Positions 8,282 to 17,443 of a stretch of 50,336 bases of DNA are shown one piece after another. The position numbers and the translations under genes were made by a program. The notes beneath the pieces were generated by a model. It saw only the letters and a list, made by a program, of their open reading frames with translations. It was not told where the DNA came from and ran no database searches. The DNA is taken from the NCBI GenBank assembly GCA_024401515.1, contig JAKSKY010000005.1, forward strand, positions 1 through 50,336, given 5' to 3'. Each line of letters begins with the position of its first letter. The first letter of the stretch is position 1. The stretch is from Paludibacteraceae bacterium (GTDB lineage Bacteria; Bacteroidota; Bacteroidia; Bacteroidales; Paludibacteraceae).

Positions 8282-11200
8282 TTAGAAATTAAAGTTCAAA
8301 CCTACGACGAAAGATCTTGACAATGGGTAGCTACCAGTATCAATACCTTGCTCAATAGCACTTACGTTAGGCACCTCAGGGTTCAAACCAGAGTACTTAG
8401 TGAAGGTTGCAACATTTTGAACGTTGAATGAAACACTCATGTTGTTCATCTTCAACTTTTGGATGTACTTGTTAGGAACGTTGTAAGTAAGACCGATAGA
8501 TTGGATACGCAAGTAAGATGCATCCTCCACATAACGGTCAGAGATTACGTTAGCGGCGTTACCACCATCTGATACTGAGTTAGGACGTGGCATGTTAGTA
8601 GAAGAGTTCTCGATCTTCTTACCGATCACGTTACCGTCAGCGTCAAGTTCGTTAACTACGCGAGCGCAATCAAGAACAGTCTTCAATTGGTTGATACCAC
8701 CACGGTCCATACCCTCCAACTTAGAACGCAACAAGTTATATACATCGTTGCCATAAGATCCAGAAAGGAAGATATTCAAAGACCAAGGACCCCAGTTCAA
8801 AGTGTTTCCGAAACCGAAAGTGAAATCTGGGTTAGGGTTACCGATGAATGTCTTATCGTTCTCATCGATCACACCATCAGAGTTAAGATCGACATAGTTG
8901 ATATCACCTACATCAGTACTGCTTGCACGCTTAACCTCGTTCAATTGCTCAGTATTTTGGATCAAACCGTCAGTCTTGAATCCCCAGAACATACCTGGAG
9001 CCTCACCAACCTTGCTGACGCAATAAGTACGAGTAGAAGTCTTAAATTGCTTCTTACCCTCCAATACGGCAGAGTCGCTTTGCAACTCAAGCACCTCGTT
9101 ACGTACAACAGAGATATTCAAATCTGAGTTCCAAGAGAATGGTTGACCACCCAAGTTATCAATTTGAACGTTAGTAGTAGTCAAGTTAACATCGAAACCG
9201 ACATTCTTGATAGAACCTGCGTTGATATCAGGAATAGAAGTGTAAAGATATGAGCTTGCAGTAGAACCCAATGTTGGACCTGGCTCAGCACGTACGATCA
9301 AGTCGTTGTTTTGCTTGTAGAACGCATCGAACACAACGTTGATACGGTTCTTCAAGAAGCTAGCGTCAACACCGGCGTTGATTTGCCAGTTAGTCTCCCA
9401 TACCAAGTTAGGGTTCATCCAAGTACCTTGAACCATACCGAACTTGTCATCCAATGTTCTAAATGGCTTGAAGTAACCTACGTGAGCCATGTTAGTTCCT
9501 GCGTTACCGGTTTGTCCCCAACCAGCACGAAGCTTCAATTGAGAAACCTTACCTGTAGAAGAAGCCTTCTTCATGAAGTTCTCTTGAGCGATGTTCCAAG
9601 CCAATGAGAATGATGGGAAGAAGTCCCAACGGTTCTCAGGAGCCAAAGTAGAAGAACCATCCAAACGACCGGTTGCAGTTACCAAGTAACGATCCTTGAA
9701 GCTATAGTTTACACGAGCGAAAGTAGACATCATTGAAGTCGCACCCTTGTAACCAGAGATAGGACCATCCTCACCAAGAGCGGTGTTTTGGTATTGCTTG
9801 TCGATGAATCTCATGTCATCCAAGTAATTAGACTTAGCTACACTTGTACCTTCCCAAGTAGCCTTCCAAGCCTCATAACCCAACATAGCACCCAATCTGT
9901 GAAGATTGTTAACTGACTTTCTAGAGTAGTTCAAAGTTGAACAATAACGCCAGTATTGGTTCTCACGAGTGATGAACTCTTGCTTGTTATCACCCTTACC
10001 TTGCTTAGGAGAGAAACGGCTCTCACCTGCGTTAGAGAAGTCGATACCGAACTCGTTTCTCCAATCGAGGCTTTGTTGCTTATCCTTGAAGAAAGTGATA
10101 TTAGCGAAAGTTTGACCGATTACGTTGCTTCTCTTCAAATAGATTGGAGAGTAGTTAGCGTTACGAAGTGGGTTCATCTTGATCTCTTGATCCTCAGCAC
10201 CCAACTCTGTATAGTTACCATCCTTGTCAACTGGAGAAGTAGCAGGGCTAGAGATCAATGATTGGATGTATACAGCCTCCTCACTTGCAGTACCACCGAT
10301 ACCATCCAACTTGTTTCCGTCAGAGAACTCGAAACCTTGTTGCTTAGTTTGAGTGATGTAAGTGTAAGACATGTTCATACCCAATCTCAACCAAGACTTA
10401 GTTTGGTTCTCCATGTTCAAACGACCATTGAAACGTTGGAAGTCTGTGTTAACGAGGATACCATCTTGGTTCATGTAACCCATAGAGAATGCATATTGAG
10501 TCTTCTCAGAACCACCAGTCAAAGACAATTGATGGCTATGGCTGATTGCAGTATGGAACATCTCATCTTGCCAATCCGTACCAGCGCCACCGAATTGAGC
10601 GACAGCTTGCAACTTCTTATCAACCTCTTGGTTGTAAGCAGCTGCGATGTATGGATCAGTGTAGTATTGAGCGAACTCCTTCAAGTTCATCAAATCCAAC
10701 TTGTCAGTTGCGGAAGCTACAGAGAATTGACCAGCGTAAGCGATGTTTACACGCTCTTCTTTGTTCTTCTCACCCATAGCACCCTTCTTAGTGGTGATCA
10801 TGATGACACCGTTAGCAGCACGGGAACCGTAGATAGCTGTAGCGGAAGCATCCTTCAAGACCTCCATTGACAAGATGTCGTTAGGGTTGATGGAAGCCAA
10901 TGGGTTTGCACCAGAACTTTGCTTACCACCACCGATAGGCATACCGTCCACAACGTACAACGGATCATTGCTACCAGTCAAAGAGGAGACACCACGGATT
11001 TGCACGGTAGCAGCCTCACCTGGTTGACCAGAACTTGAAGCGACACGCACACCTGATACCTTACCAGCCAAAGCTTGGTCAACTGATGCGGTAGCAGCCT
11101 TAGTCAAAGCGTCACCCTTAACTGACGCCAAGGCACCTGTCACGTCAGACTTTCTCATCTTACCGTAACCGGCGTTTACCTCGATCTCTTCGATCTCCTC

Positions 11201-11485
11201 AGCATCCTCCTCAAGAAGAACGTTGATTTTAGATGTCTTAGCATCGATTTTCACTGTTTTGGTTTTGTATCCTGAGAAGGATATTTCCAAAACGTCACCA
11301 CTCTCAACATCTATTGTAAAGCTACCGTCTTCATCGGTAACCTCATAGTTGTCGGGAGAATTCTTCACTACGACGTCTGCTCCTGGCAATCCACCCTTGG
11401 AGTCCTTTACGATACCGGAGATCTCACGACCCACAAGACCGCCTGCCGCACAAAGCAACGTCAAAGACAAAAATAATTTTCTCAT
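8282..11485 (-). CDS. SusC/RagA-family TonB-linked outer-membrane transporter
   Basis: 1067 residues. A signal peptide (1-19) is followed by a carboxypeptidase-regulatory-like beta sandwich (EISGIVKDSKGG to about residue 95), a plug domain with SDVTGALASV, a QIRG-type motif (TVQIRGVSSL) and the NDPLYVVDGMPI signature, then a 22-strand-type barrel with aromatic strand ends and terminal FVVGLNFNF. It imports ligands captured by SusD using TonB/ExbBD energy. First gene of a susC-susD-SGBP operon. A near-consensus -7 element lies about 70 bases upstream. No anti-sigma/ECF pair, hybrid two-component sensor, SusR-type regulator or glycoside hydrolase is next to it. Confidence 0.95.
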   Translation of the reverse strand: MRKLFLSLTLLCAAGGLVGREISGIVKDSKGGLPGADVVVKNSPDNYEVTDEDGSFTIDVESGDVLEISFSGYKTKTVKIDAKTSKINVLLEEDAEEIEEIEVNAGYGKMRKSDVTGALASVKGDALTKAATASVDQALAGKVSGVRVASSSGQPGEAATVQIRGVSSLTGSNDPLYVVDGMPIGGGKQSSGANPLASINPNDILSMEVLKDASATAIYGSRAANGVIMITTKKGAMGEKNKEERVNIAYAGQFSVASATDKLDLMNLKEFAQYYTDPYIAAAYNQEVDKKLQAVAQFGGAGTDWQDEMFHTAISHSHQLSLTGGSEKTQYAFSMGYMNQDGILVNTDFQRFNGRLNMENQTKSWLRLGMNMSYTYITQTKQQGFEFSDGNKLDGIGGTASEEAVYIQSLISSPATSPVDKDGNYTELGAEDQEIKMNPLRNANYSPIYLKRSNVIGQTFANITFFKDKQQSLDWRNEFGIDFSNAGESRFSPKQGKGDNKQEFITRENQYWRYCSTLNYSRKSVNNLHRLGAMLGYEAWKATWEGTSVAKSNYLDDMRFIDKQYQNTALGEDGPISGYKGATSMMSTFARVNYSFKDRYLVTATGRLDGSSTLAPENRWDFFPSFSLAWNIAQENFMKKASSTGKVSQLKLRAGWGQTGNAGTNMAHVGYFKPFRTLDDKFGMVQGTWMNPNLVWETNWQINAGVDASFLKNRINVVFDAFYKQNNDLIVRAEPGPTLGSTASSYLYTSIPDINAGSIKNVGFDVNLTTTNVQIDNLGGQPFSWNSDLNISVVRNEVLELQSDSAVLEGKKQFKTSTRTYCVSKVGEAPGMFWGFKTDGLIQNTEQLNEVKRASSTDVGDINYVDLNSDGVIDENDKTFIGNPNPDFTFGFGNTLNWGPWSLNIFLSGSYGNDVYNLLRSKLEGMDRGGINQLKTVLDCARVVNELDADGNVIGKKIENSSTNMPRPNSVSDGGNAANVISDRYVEDASYLRIQSIGLTYNVPNKYIQKLKMNNMSVSFNVQNVATFTKYSGLNPEVPNVSAIEQGIDTGSYPLSRSFVVGLNFNF

Positions 11486-11553
11486 CCTTTAAACTATTAT
11501 TAATACAAATTGAAATATTCTTACATTTATTCACATTAAACAAAAAGCAAATG

Positions 11554-11561
11554 CAAATATA
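11554..11561 (-). promoter_or_regulatory. -7 element of the susC promoter
   Basis: Minus-strand TATATTTG matches TAnnTTTG. No TTG occurs 19-21 bases upstream, so the -33 half is weak. The implied leader is about 60 bases. Confidence 0.55.
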
Positions 11562-11647
11562 AGTTAATTAATATTATTTCCCACCTTTTTAGTGAAAAAA
11601 TGCTAAAAAGAATTATTATTAACATTTCATTAGTTAACAGAATGAAA

Positions 11648-11674
11648 AAGTCCGCGAGGATCTCCCGCGGACTT
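11648..11674 (-). terminator. Terminator of the adhesin gene
   Basis: Nine-base-pair stem aagtccgcg/cgcggactt with a nine-base loop; the minus-strand transcript ends in TTTTTC. It is 38 bases beyond the adhesin stop codon. Confidence 0.85.
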
Positions 11675-11712
11675 CAAAATTCCAGTATTTAAACTCTCTG
11701 AAGAAGAGATAT

Positions 11713-14700
11713 TTACTTCACAATCAACTTGTAGTTCTTTTGGTTTACTTGTAGGACATACACGCCCGACTTCTTCACTGGAATGGAAGAATCGGTTCCT
11801 TCGTACACCACATTGCCCAACAAATCGAACAACTTCACATTGTCCTCGCCCTTATAGTTCACAAGTTGGATGGTACCATCCTGAACGTAATAAGAGAAGA
11901 CCTCCCCTACCTCGTCCGCGCAGCCCGTAGTTTGGCTAACTGGCTTCATCAAGGCGATCAAAGCGAATCCCTTGGCTGGCATGGTAGATGGGCAATCATT
12001 CTTCCAACCTACGAATTCATATCCCTCAAACACAGGATTCTCGATGGTTATCTCCGCACCATAGGAGAAGGACAAACGTTGAGGTGCGCCCAACATCGCA
12101 TTATTCAAAGAAGAGACCATCATCAATGTGATATTGTAACTCAAGACCTTCCATTGAGCATTGACAGTGACATCATAAGCAGGCATCACCGCACAAGTTG
12201 TATCCCAGCCGGCGAACTTATTACCCTCCAAAGTAGGAGTAGTCAAAGCCTTAATCTTGGCGCCATATTCATAAAGCGTATCCACCAAGACCTCATCACC
12301 ACTCATCACCTTGTAAGCATATTTGTTCAAGGTCCATCTAGCCACCAATTTCAAATCGGAAGCCGGCATGGTTGCAGGAACCTCCACGCCCCATCCCGCA
12401 AAGGTGTAACCCTCTTTAGCAGGAGCTACCACAACTGGAATATCCTCACCGAATGTGAAAGCGACACTCTTCACCGTATCACCATCCACGATAACCATAA
12501 AATTATAGACATTCGCCGTATAGACACCCTTCACTGTCACATCCTCAGCAGGCATCACCTCAGGGAACTTATCCAGCCAACTGAAGCTGTAACCCTCACG
12601 ATCGACAACTGCAGGTATCACAATGGCTTCGCCATAAGCATATCCCTTTCGATCGATTGTGTCTGCGTCGACTATTGTTGTCAAATAATATTGGTTCTCG
12701 CCCCAAACAGCCGTAGCGACGAAATCGCTATCCGGCATGGCAGCAGGAATCTCTGGGCTCCATCCCACGAAGGTGAATCCCTCACGATTCAAATCACTGA
12801 CACTAAGCTCAGCGCCATAACCCATCACCGTGTCTATCACAACAGACTCTCCGTCCAATAAAGCGAAACGGTGCTCATTCACCTTCCATGAAGCAGAAAT
12901 CGTCACCGAACCGGCAGGCATCAAGTCAGGAACCTTATCGTTCAACGCAAGGGTATAACCCTCTTTCTGATCATAAGTGTATGTGATAGGTGTTTGATAC
13001 TCAATCTCCGCATTAAACAATGTATCCTCATCTGCCACAATCACAAATGGATATTTGTTCACAATCCATTGCGCGATAGCGGTAAAGGCGGAGTCAGGCA
13101 TCGTAGCAGGGATCTCTGGGTTCCAACCATTGAAGGTGTAGCCCTCTTCCTTCAAATCATCCACTACCAATGGCTCGCCGAAAGCGATCATGGTATCCAA
13201 CAAAGTCTCCGCACCATCCATCAAAACGAATGGGAAGACGCCCTGTACCCAAGTGGCAGTGATTACCACCGTGTCGGCAGGCATCGTAGCTGGCAATTGT
13301 TCGTTCAACACCAACGAGTAGCCCTTCTCACCCTCAAATGAAGGCAAAACTATCTTTTCATTGTAATCGATTTCAGCTTGATACAATGTGTCCGCATCCA
13401 CCATCAAGAAGAATGGGTACTTATTGACGCTCCATTGAGCGACAGACGCAAAGGCGGAATCAGGCATGGTGGTAGGGATAGCAGGATCCCAACCCTCAAA
13501 AGTATAACCCTCTTTCGTCAAGTCCGTCACTACAAGATCACTAGCATAAGCAATCATGGTGTCCAACACCGCATCAGTACCATCCATCAAGATGAAAGGA
13601 TAATTGTTGATTGTCCAGACAGCATTGATCGTCACAGTATCAGCAGGCATCAACGCAGGCACCTCTTGATCAAGCGTCAAAGTATAGCCCCTCTTTTCGT
13701 CAACAGAAGGGACAACAACTGAATCTTGGAACGCGAACTCCTTTGCGAATGTTGTGTCGCCATCCACCAAGAAATAGAATGGATAACTATTCTTCACCCA
13801 TTGCGCATAAGTGGTGAAGTCTTGCTCAGGCATAGCTACTGGCACCGCTGGGTTCCAACCGTCGAAAGTGTATCCCTCACGGTCCGCAGGAATAACAGGA
13901 TCGATCAAATCGCCTGGCTTGTAAGCGGCAGTGGCAATCGTATCATTCTCGCTAATCGCAGTGAAGATTACTTGTTGAATCTTCCAAGAACCGTTAATCA
14001 CCATATCGGCGTCAGACATCACAACTGGCAATTCACTATCCCATACCCACTCATAGTTGACACTGTCAGGCATTGCAGGGTATACGATCGTATCTCCATA
14101 AGCATAATCAGCCACAAGGAAGGTATCACTTCCCATCATCAAGACCAATGGATAGTAGAGTTTCTCCCATGTCAATTCCACATCAATCGCCTCAGCTGGC
14201 ATAGTGGCGGGCACATCGCTCCAATTATTCAAAGCATAACCTCTCTTCTCCGGCTGAGGAAGTACGATAGCAGCCTCATACGCAACCATGCTATCAACGT
14301 AGAGGTTCTCCGCATCGTAAATTTTCAACTCGTAATTATTTCTGGAGAAAGAGCCAGAGAGGACCACATCAGCCTTTGGCATGACAGTCACATTCTCCGA
14401 ATCCCAACCAAAGGTAAATCCAGTTTTTTCCGCAGGACGATAAGCCTCTCGATCGATTGGTTCACCTACCTTCACGGAATCCACGGAAGAAGTATCTCCA
14501 TCCAAAGCGAGGGACAACATATAGACCTCCTTCTCAAATAGCGCTGTCATTACTACATCCTCATCCGGCATAGTCGAAGGAACAGCAGGATTCCAACCAA
14601 GGAATGCATAGCCTGGTTTTACAGGATCAGCTAAGACCGGAACCAAGCCATCGTAAGCCACACTGTAACTTTGCGTGTCAGCCTCCACAACATATGAAGC

Positions 14701-15597
14701 CGTATGGATATTACGGCTCCATTGAGCCGCATAAGTTTGGCCATCCATCTCTTCTGAAGCCACGGAAGGGAGCTCTGGATTCCATCCATTAAATGTGAAT
14801 CCCTTTACCGCAGGAACATCTACAGAAACAGCGTCGCCACAAGTATAAGTATTCTCCGCATCGGTCAAAGCAATACCCTGGGCGGCATCCGACAATTGGA
14901 TGGTTGCCTTGTATTCAGGCACAAAGTATTGGGCGGTAATCACCACATCCTCATTCGGCATGGTAGCAGGCAAAGCCTTATCCCATCCAAGGAAACTATG
15001 ACACGCGTCAGTAGGTGCGGCAGGTGCGGCGAAAGTAATCGCCTCGCCATTCCGCAAAGGCTCAGAGGTGAAGATCACCTCACCATTGGCTACAAATTTC
15101 ACATAGTGGCATGCGGTGACAGCAAAGTCCTGCACGTAACCCGAGTAGTTGAAATTCTCATGCAGACGCACATAACGGGTGGTTTTACTCAATTCAGTAT
15201 CCAAATCACAATCCCTTGCGTTCTTTCGCCAAACACGGCTCCAAGTGGTGCCATCCGCACTCTCCTCCAGGGTCCAACCCACCGTTGCGGTAGCGGCACC
15301 AGAAGCGGAAGTGGTAAAACTGATTTTGTCAGGAACACCGGAAAGATGAACAGTAAAATAGTGGTCATTGCTACAGATACCGCAACCAGCACTCAATGTT
15401 CCTGTCGCATACATTCGGATCTGTCCATTCTCCCAAATGTGACGATAAGAGTTACTGTTCAGGTTCTTGTCCACATCACTACCATTGAAAATAGACTCCG
15501 TCATGGTAAATGGGACCGCCACTTGGGCATTCAAATGGGAAAGGGAAGCAGTAGTCAGAATTGACAATAATGCAAATCGCGTAAAAAATTTCCTCAT
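11713..15597 (-). CDS. T9SS-secreted surface protein with 17 InlB B-repeat-like modules
   Basis: 1294 residues. Signal peptide 1-24 (ends NAQ). Residues 25-160 form a unique N-terminal domain with cysteines at 72, 75 and 130. From about 164 to 1219 there are 17 modules of about 61 residues, each built on hydrophobic strands, GYTFxGWxP and P-x-TMPxxD, ending in a xAxW strand, like the Listeria-Bacteroides (InlB B) repeat. Residues 1225-1294 are a type A T9SS sorting domain: VKLFDLLGNVVYEG, a Gly-Val-Tyr-Val-Leu-Gln-Val strand and a terminal lysine-rich KNYKLIVK. I infer export through the outer membrane by the GldKLMN/PorP machine encoded at 31-37 kb and anchoring at the surface as an adhesin or matrix protein. 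It has its own promoter and terminator. The target is unknown. Confidence 0.88.
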   Translation of the reverse strand: MRKFFTRFALLSILTTASLSHLNAQVAVPFTMTESIFNGSDVDKNLNSNSYRHIWENGQIRMYATGTLSAGCGICSNDHYFTVHLSGVPDKISFTTSASGAATATVGWTLEESADGTTWSRVWRKNARDCDLDTELSKTTRYVRLHENFNYSGYVQDFAVTACHYVKFVANGEVIFTSEPLRNGEAITFAAPAAPTDACHSFLGWDKALPATMPNEDVVITAQYFVPEYKATIQLSDAAQGIALTDAENTYTCGDAVSVDVPAVKGFTFNGWNPELPSVASEEMDGQTYAAQWSRNIHTASYVVEADTQSYSVAYDGLVPVLADPVKPGYAFLGWNPAVPSTMPDEDVVMTALFEKEVYMLSLALDGDTSSVDSVKVGEPIDREAYRPAEKTGFTFGWDSENVTVMPKADVVLSGSFSRNNYELKIYDAENLYVDSMVAYEAAIVLPQPEKRGYALNNWSDVPATMPAEAIDVELTWEKLYYPLVLMMGSDTFLVADYAYGDTIVYPAMPDSVNYEWVWDSELPVVMSDADMVINGSWKIQQVIFTAISENDTIATAAYKPGDLIDPVIPADREGYTFDGWNPAVPVAMPEQDFTTYAQWVKNSYPFYFLVDGDTTFAKEFAFQDSVVVPSVDEKRGYTLTLDQEVPALMPADTVTINAVWTINNYPFILMDGTDAVLDTMIAYASDLVVTDLTKEGYTFEGWDPAIPTTMPDSAFASVAQWSVNKYPFFLMVDADTLYQAEIDYNEKIVLPSFEGEKGYSLVLNEQLPATMPADTVVITATWVQGVFPFVLMDGAETLLDTMIAFGEPLVVDDLKEEGYTFNGWNPEIPATMPDSAFTAIAQWIVNKYPFVIVADEDTLFNAEIEYQTPITYTYDQKEGYTLALNDKVPDLMPAGSVTISASWKVNEHRFALLDGESVVIDTVMGYGAELSVSDLNREGFTFVGWSPEIPAAMPDSDFVATAVWGENQYYLTTIVDADTIDRKGYAYGEAIVIPAVVDREGYSFSWLDKFPEVMPAEDVTVKGVYTANVYNFMVIVDGDTVKSVAFTFGEDIPVVVAPAKEGYTFAGWGVEVPATMPASDLKLVARWTLNKYAYKVMSGDEVLVDTLYEYGAKIKALTTPTLEGNKFAGWDTTCAVMPAYDVTVNAQWKVLSYNITLMMVSSLNNAMLGAPQRLSFSYGAEITIENPVFEGYEFVGWKNDCPSTMPAKGFALIALMKPVSQTTGCADEVGEVFSYYVQDGTIQLVNYKGEDNVKLFDLLGNVVYEGTDSSIPVKKSGVYVLQVNQKNYKLIVK
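11941..15108 (-). repeat. Array of 17 protein-coding modules of about 183 bases
   Basis: Counting the translated protein, modules run from residue 164 to 1219 with period about 61. Modules 1-7 and 14-17 are diverged. Modules 8-13 (DNA about 12694-13788) alternate between two subtypes, so three copies of a two-module, about 122-residue unit lie in tandem. The nucleotide sequence is diverged, so recombination between copies is likely old. Confidence 0.8.
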
Positions 15598-15636
15598 ACA
15601 ATAGAATATTTTAACAACACGTCACAACAAAGAAAA

Positions 15637-15664
15637 AGAGATGCCATGTTTTCACAGCATCTCT
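15637..15664 (-). terminator. Hairpin: terminator of the CoA-transferase gene, also in the adhesin leader
   Basis: Eight-base-pair stem agagatgc/gcatctct with a 12-base loop; the minus strand continues TTTTC. It lies 75 bases after the CoA-transferase stop. Because the adhesin promoter (15698-15726) is upstream of it, adhesin transcripts would also carry it, 40 bases before the start codon. Confidence 0.7.
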
Positions 15665-15697
15665 TCTTATCATTTGCCTTGAGACGCAAAAACGCCG

Positions 15698-15726
15698 CAA
15701 AGTTAAGCAAAATATTTCTAAATCAA
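15698..15726 (-). promoter_or_regulatory. Promoter of the adhesin gene
   Basis: Minus-strand TTG (15724-15726), 18-base spacer, TAACTTTG (15698-15705). It fits TTG-N19-TAnnTTTG except for one base of spacing. It lies just past the stop codon of the preceding CoA-transferase gene and gives a leader of about 95 bases. Confidence 0.65.
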
Positions 15727-15739
15727 CTATTTTATGAGA

Positions 15740-17227
15740 TTAATCCCACTTCGTGTTACGCATATCGCCTGTTTGCTCGAAGGCCAAATGCATGTTCAAC
15801 GCCTTTGAAAGCGTCATTGGTGTGTGGCACTTTCCAGCGGACATCTTCAAGTAATCCCACAAAAGTTCCTTGTAGTCTGGGTGAACACAATTCTCGATGA
15901 TCGCCTCCGCCTTTTGCATTGGAGACTTAGCGCGCAAGTCAGCGACACCTTGTTCGGTAACGATCACCTTCACAGAGTGCTCTGAACTGTCGATGTGGCT
16001 AGCCATAGGAACAATAGCGGAGATGACACCACCCTTCGCAACAGAAGGACAAGTGAAGATAGAAAGAAACGCATTACGGGCGAAGTCCGCGGAACCACCC
16101 AAACCGTTCATCATCTTTTGTCCCAAGACGTTAGTTGAGTTCACATTTCCGAAGATATCCAACTCAAGAGCGGTATTGATGGCGATAACACCTAGACGAC
16201 GTACCACCTCTGGGTTGTTGGTCAACTCTTGAGGACGCAACATCAACTTATCCTTGAAGAACTCGTAGTTACCGTAAACATCCATCAAAACATCATCTGA
16301 GAGGGTCAAGGAACTACCACTGGCGAAAGTGATACGGCCCTTCTTCATCAAATCGATCACAGAGTTTTGGATTACCTCAGTAAACATGGTGAAAGAAGGG
16401 ATATCATCGCAGTTACCCAATGAACCAAGCACCGCATTGGCGATATTACCTACACCTGATTGCAATGGCAAGAACTCCTTAGGGATGATACCCTTGTGCA
16501 ACTCGCTCAACAAGAAGTTAGCGACATTCTCACCGATCTTAGCGGTTACCGCATCCACTGGGGTGAAAGGAGCGATACCATCAGGCATATCCGTCTTCAC
16601 AACACCAAGCACCTTAGAAGGATCCACCTTCAAAGTAGCGGTACCGATACGGTCTGCTGAAGTGTAGATAGGAATCTCACGACGGTAAGGAGGATTAACT
16701 GGCTCATACAAGTCATGCATACCATTGATCTTCGCAGGATGGTGAGCATTCAACTCGATGATGATATGCTTAGCGCACTCCGCCAAAGTTGGGGTGATAC
16801 CCACTGAGGTAGTCAACACGATCTCACCCTTATCAGTAATATCAGCCGCCTCGATCAAAGCGTAGTCAACAGGGCCAAGGAATCCATATCTCAAATCTTG
16901 CGCCACATGAGACAAGTGCATATCGAAGTATTGCACCTCGCACTTATTGATAGCATCACGCATATGTTTGCTGGACTGGAATGGAGTACGGAACTTAACC
17001 GCCTTCGCGCGGGAAAGAGCACCATCGATCTCATCGCCAGTGGATCCACCGGTAATCATACCAACCTTGAACTCATTTCCTTTCGCATGCTCAGCCTCCG
17101 CCTTAACAGCAAGAGCCTTTGTTACCGCCTTCACAGTTCCTACAGATGAGAAACCGCCAATACCAATCACATCATTGTGCTTAATGTACGATGCTGCCTC
17201 TTCAGCAGTTATAAACTTGTAAGCCAT
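15740..17227 (-). CDS. Acetyl-CoA hydrolase/transferase family protein, probably succinyl-CoA:acetate CoA-transferase
   Basis: 495 residues, the usual length for this class I CoA-transferase family. It exchanges CoA between succinyl-CoA (or propionyl-CoA) and acetate, linking the end products acetate, succinate and propionate. An N-terminal GIGGFSSVGTVKAV glycine motif is present. The likely catalytic glutamate, which forms a glutamyl-CoA thioester, is Glu284 in MFTEVIQNS. SGVGNIANAV (257-266) and the GGSADFARNA and GNVNSTNVLG motifs line the active site in relatives. It is a single-gene unit: its own -7 element lies about 55 bases upstream and a hairpin terminator follows. A propionyl-CoA:succinate specificity cannot be separated from sequence alone. 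Confidence 0.9.
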   Translation of the reverse strand: MAYKFITAEEAASYIKHNDVIGIGGFSSVGTVKAVTKALAVKAEAEHAKGNEFKVGMITGGSTGDEIDGALSRAKAVKFRTPFQSSKHMRDAINKCEVQYFDMHLSHVAQDLRYGFLGPVDYALIEAADITDKGEIVLTTSVGITPTLAECAKHIIIELNAHHPAKINGMHDLYEPVNPPYRREIPIYTSADRIGTATLKVDPSKVLGVVKTDMPDGIAPFTPVDAVTAKIGENVANFLLSELHKGIIPKEFLPLQSGVGNIANAVLGSLGNCDDIPSFTMFTEVIQNSVIDLMKKGRITFASGSSLTLSDDVLMDVYGNYEFFKDKLMLRPQELTNNPEVVRRLGVIAINTALELDIFGNVNSTNVLGQKMMNGLGGSADFARNAFLSIFTCPSVAKGGVISAIVPMASHIDSSEHSVKVIVTEQGVADLRAKSPMQKAEAIIENCVHPDYKELLWDYLKMSAGKCHTPMTLSKALNMHLAFEQTGDMRNTKWD

Positions 17228-17281
17228 TGTACCTTTCTTGTATTTTAATTCAATTATTCAATTACTTTCCTAAATACGATG

Positions 17282-17289
17282 CAAAATTA
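17282..17289 (-). promoter_or_regulatory. -7 element of the CoA-transferase promoter
   Basis: Minus-strand TAATTTTG matches TAnnTTTG, 55 bases before the start codon. No TTG at the expected -33 distance, which would suit an activator-dependent promoter; an inverted repeat lies just upstream. Confidence 0.5.
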
Positions 17290-17326
17290 AAACAAAAAAG
17301 AATATATCACTATGTTTGGCACGTTA

Positions 17327-17378
17327 AAAATGCATAAATATTTTAATTCGAACCATATACAGAATAATTATGCATTTT
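17327..17378. repeat. Long inverted repeat upstream of the CoA-transferase promoter
   Basis: Arms of 16 bases (17327-17342 and 17363-17378; core aaaatgcataa) match at 15 of 16 positions around a 20-base AT-rich spacer. It lies 38-89 bases upstream of the -7 element and beyond the ROK-gene terminator, so it belongs to no transcribed gene end I can see. Possible regulator binding site or cruciform. Confidence 0.6.
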
Positions 17379-17395
17379 GTATGCGAATAAAAAAA

Positions 17396-17423
17396 GCGTC
17401 TCCGCGGAAAACCACGGAGACGC
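17396..17423 (-). terminator. Terminator of the symporter-ROK kinase unit
   Basis: Nine-base-pair stem gcgtctccg/cggagacgc with a 10-base loop, followed on the minus strand by seven T. It lies 20 bases beyond the ROK kinase stop. Confidence 0.9.
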
Positions 17424-17443
17424 GTCAATTATTGAGAATTAGA

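Noticed and set aside
11866..15564. Several plus-strand frames of 110-330 codons with His/Arg-rich translation
   Set aside because: They mirror the repetitive adhesin gene and repeat with its period; shadows of the repeats.
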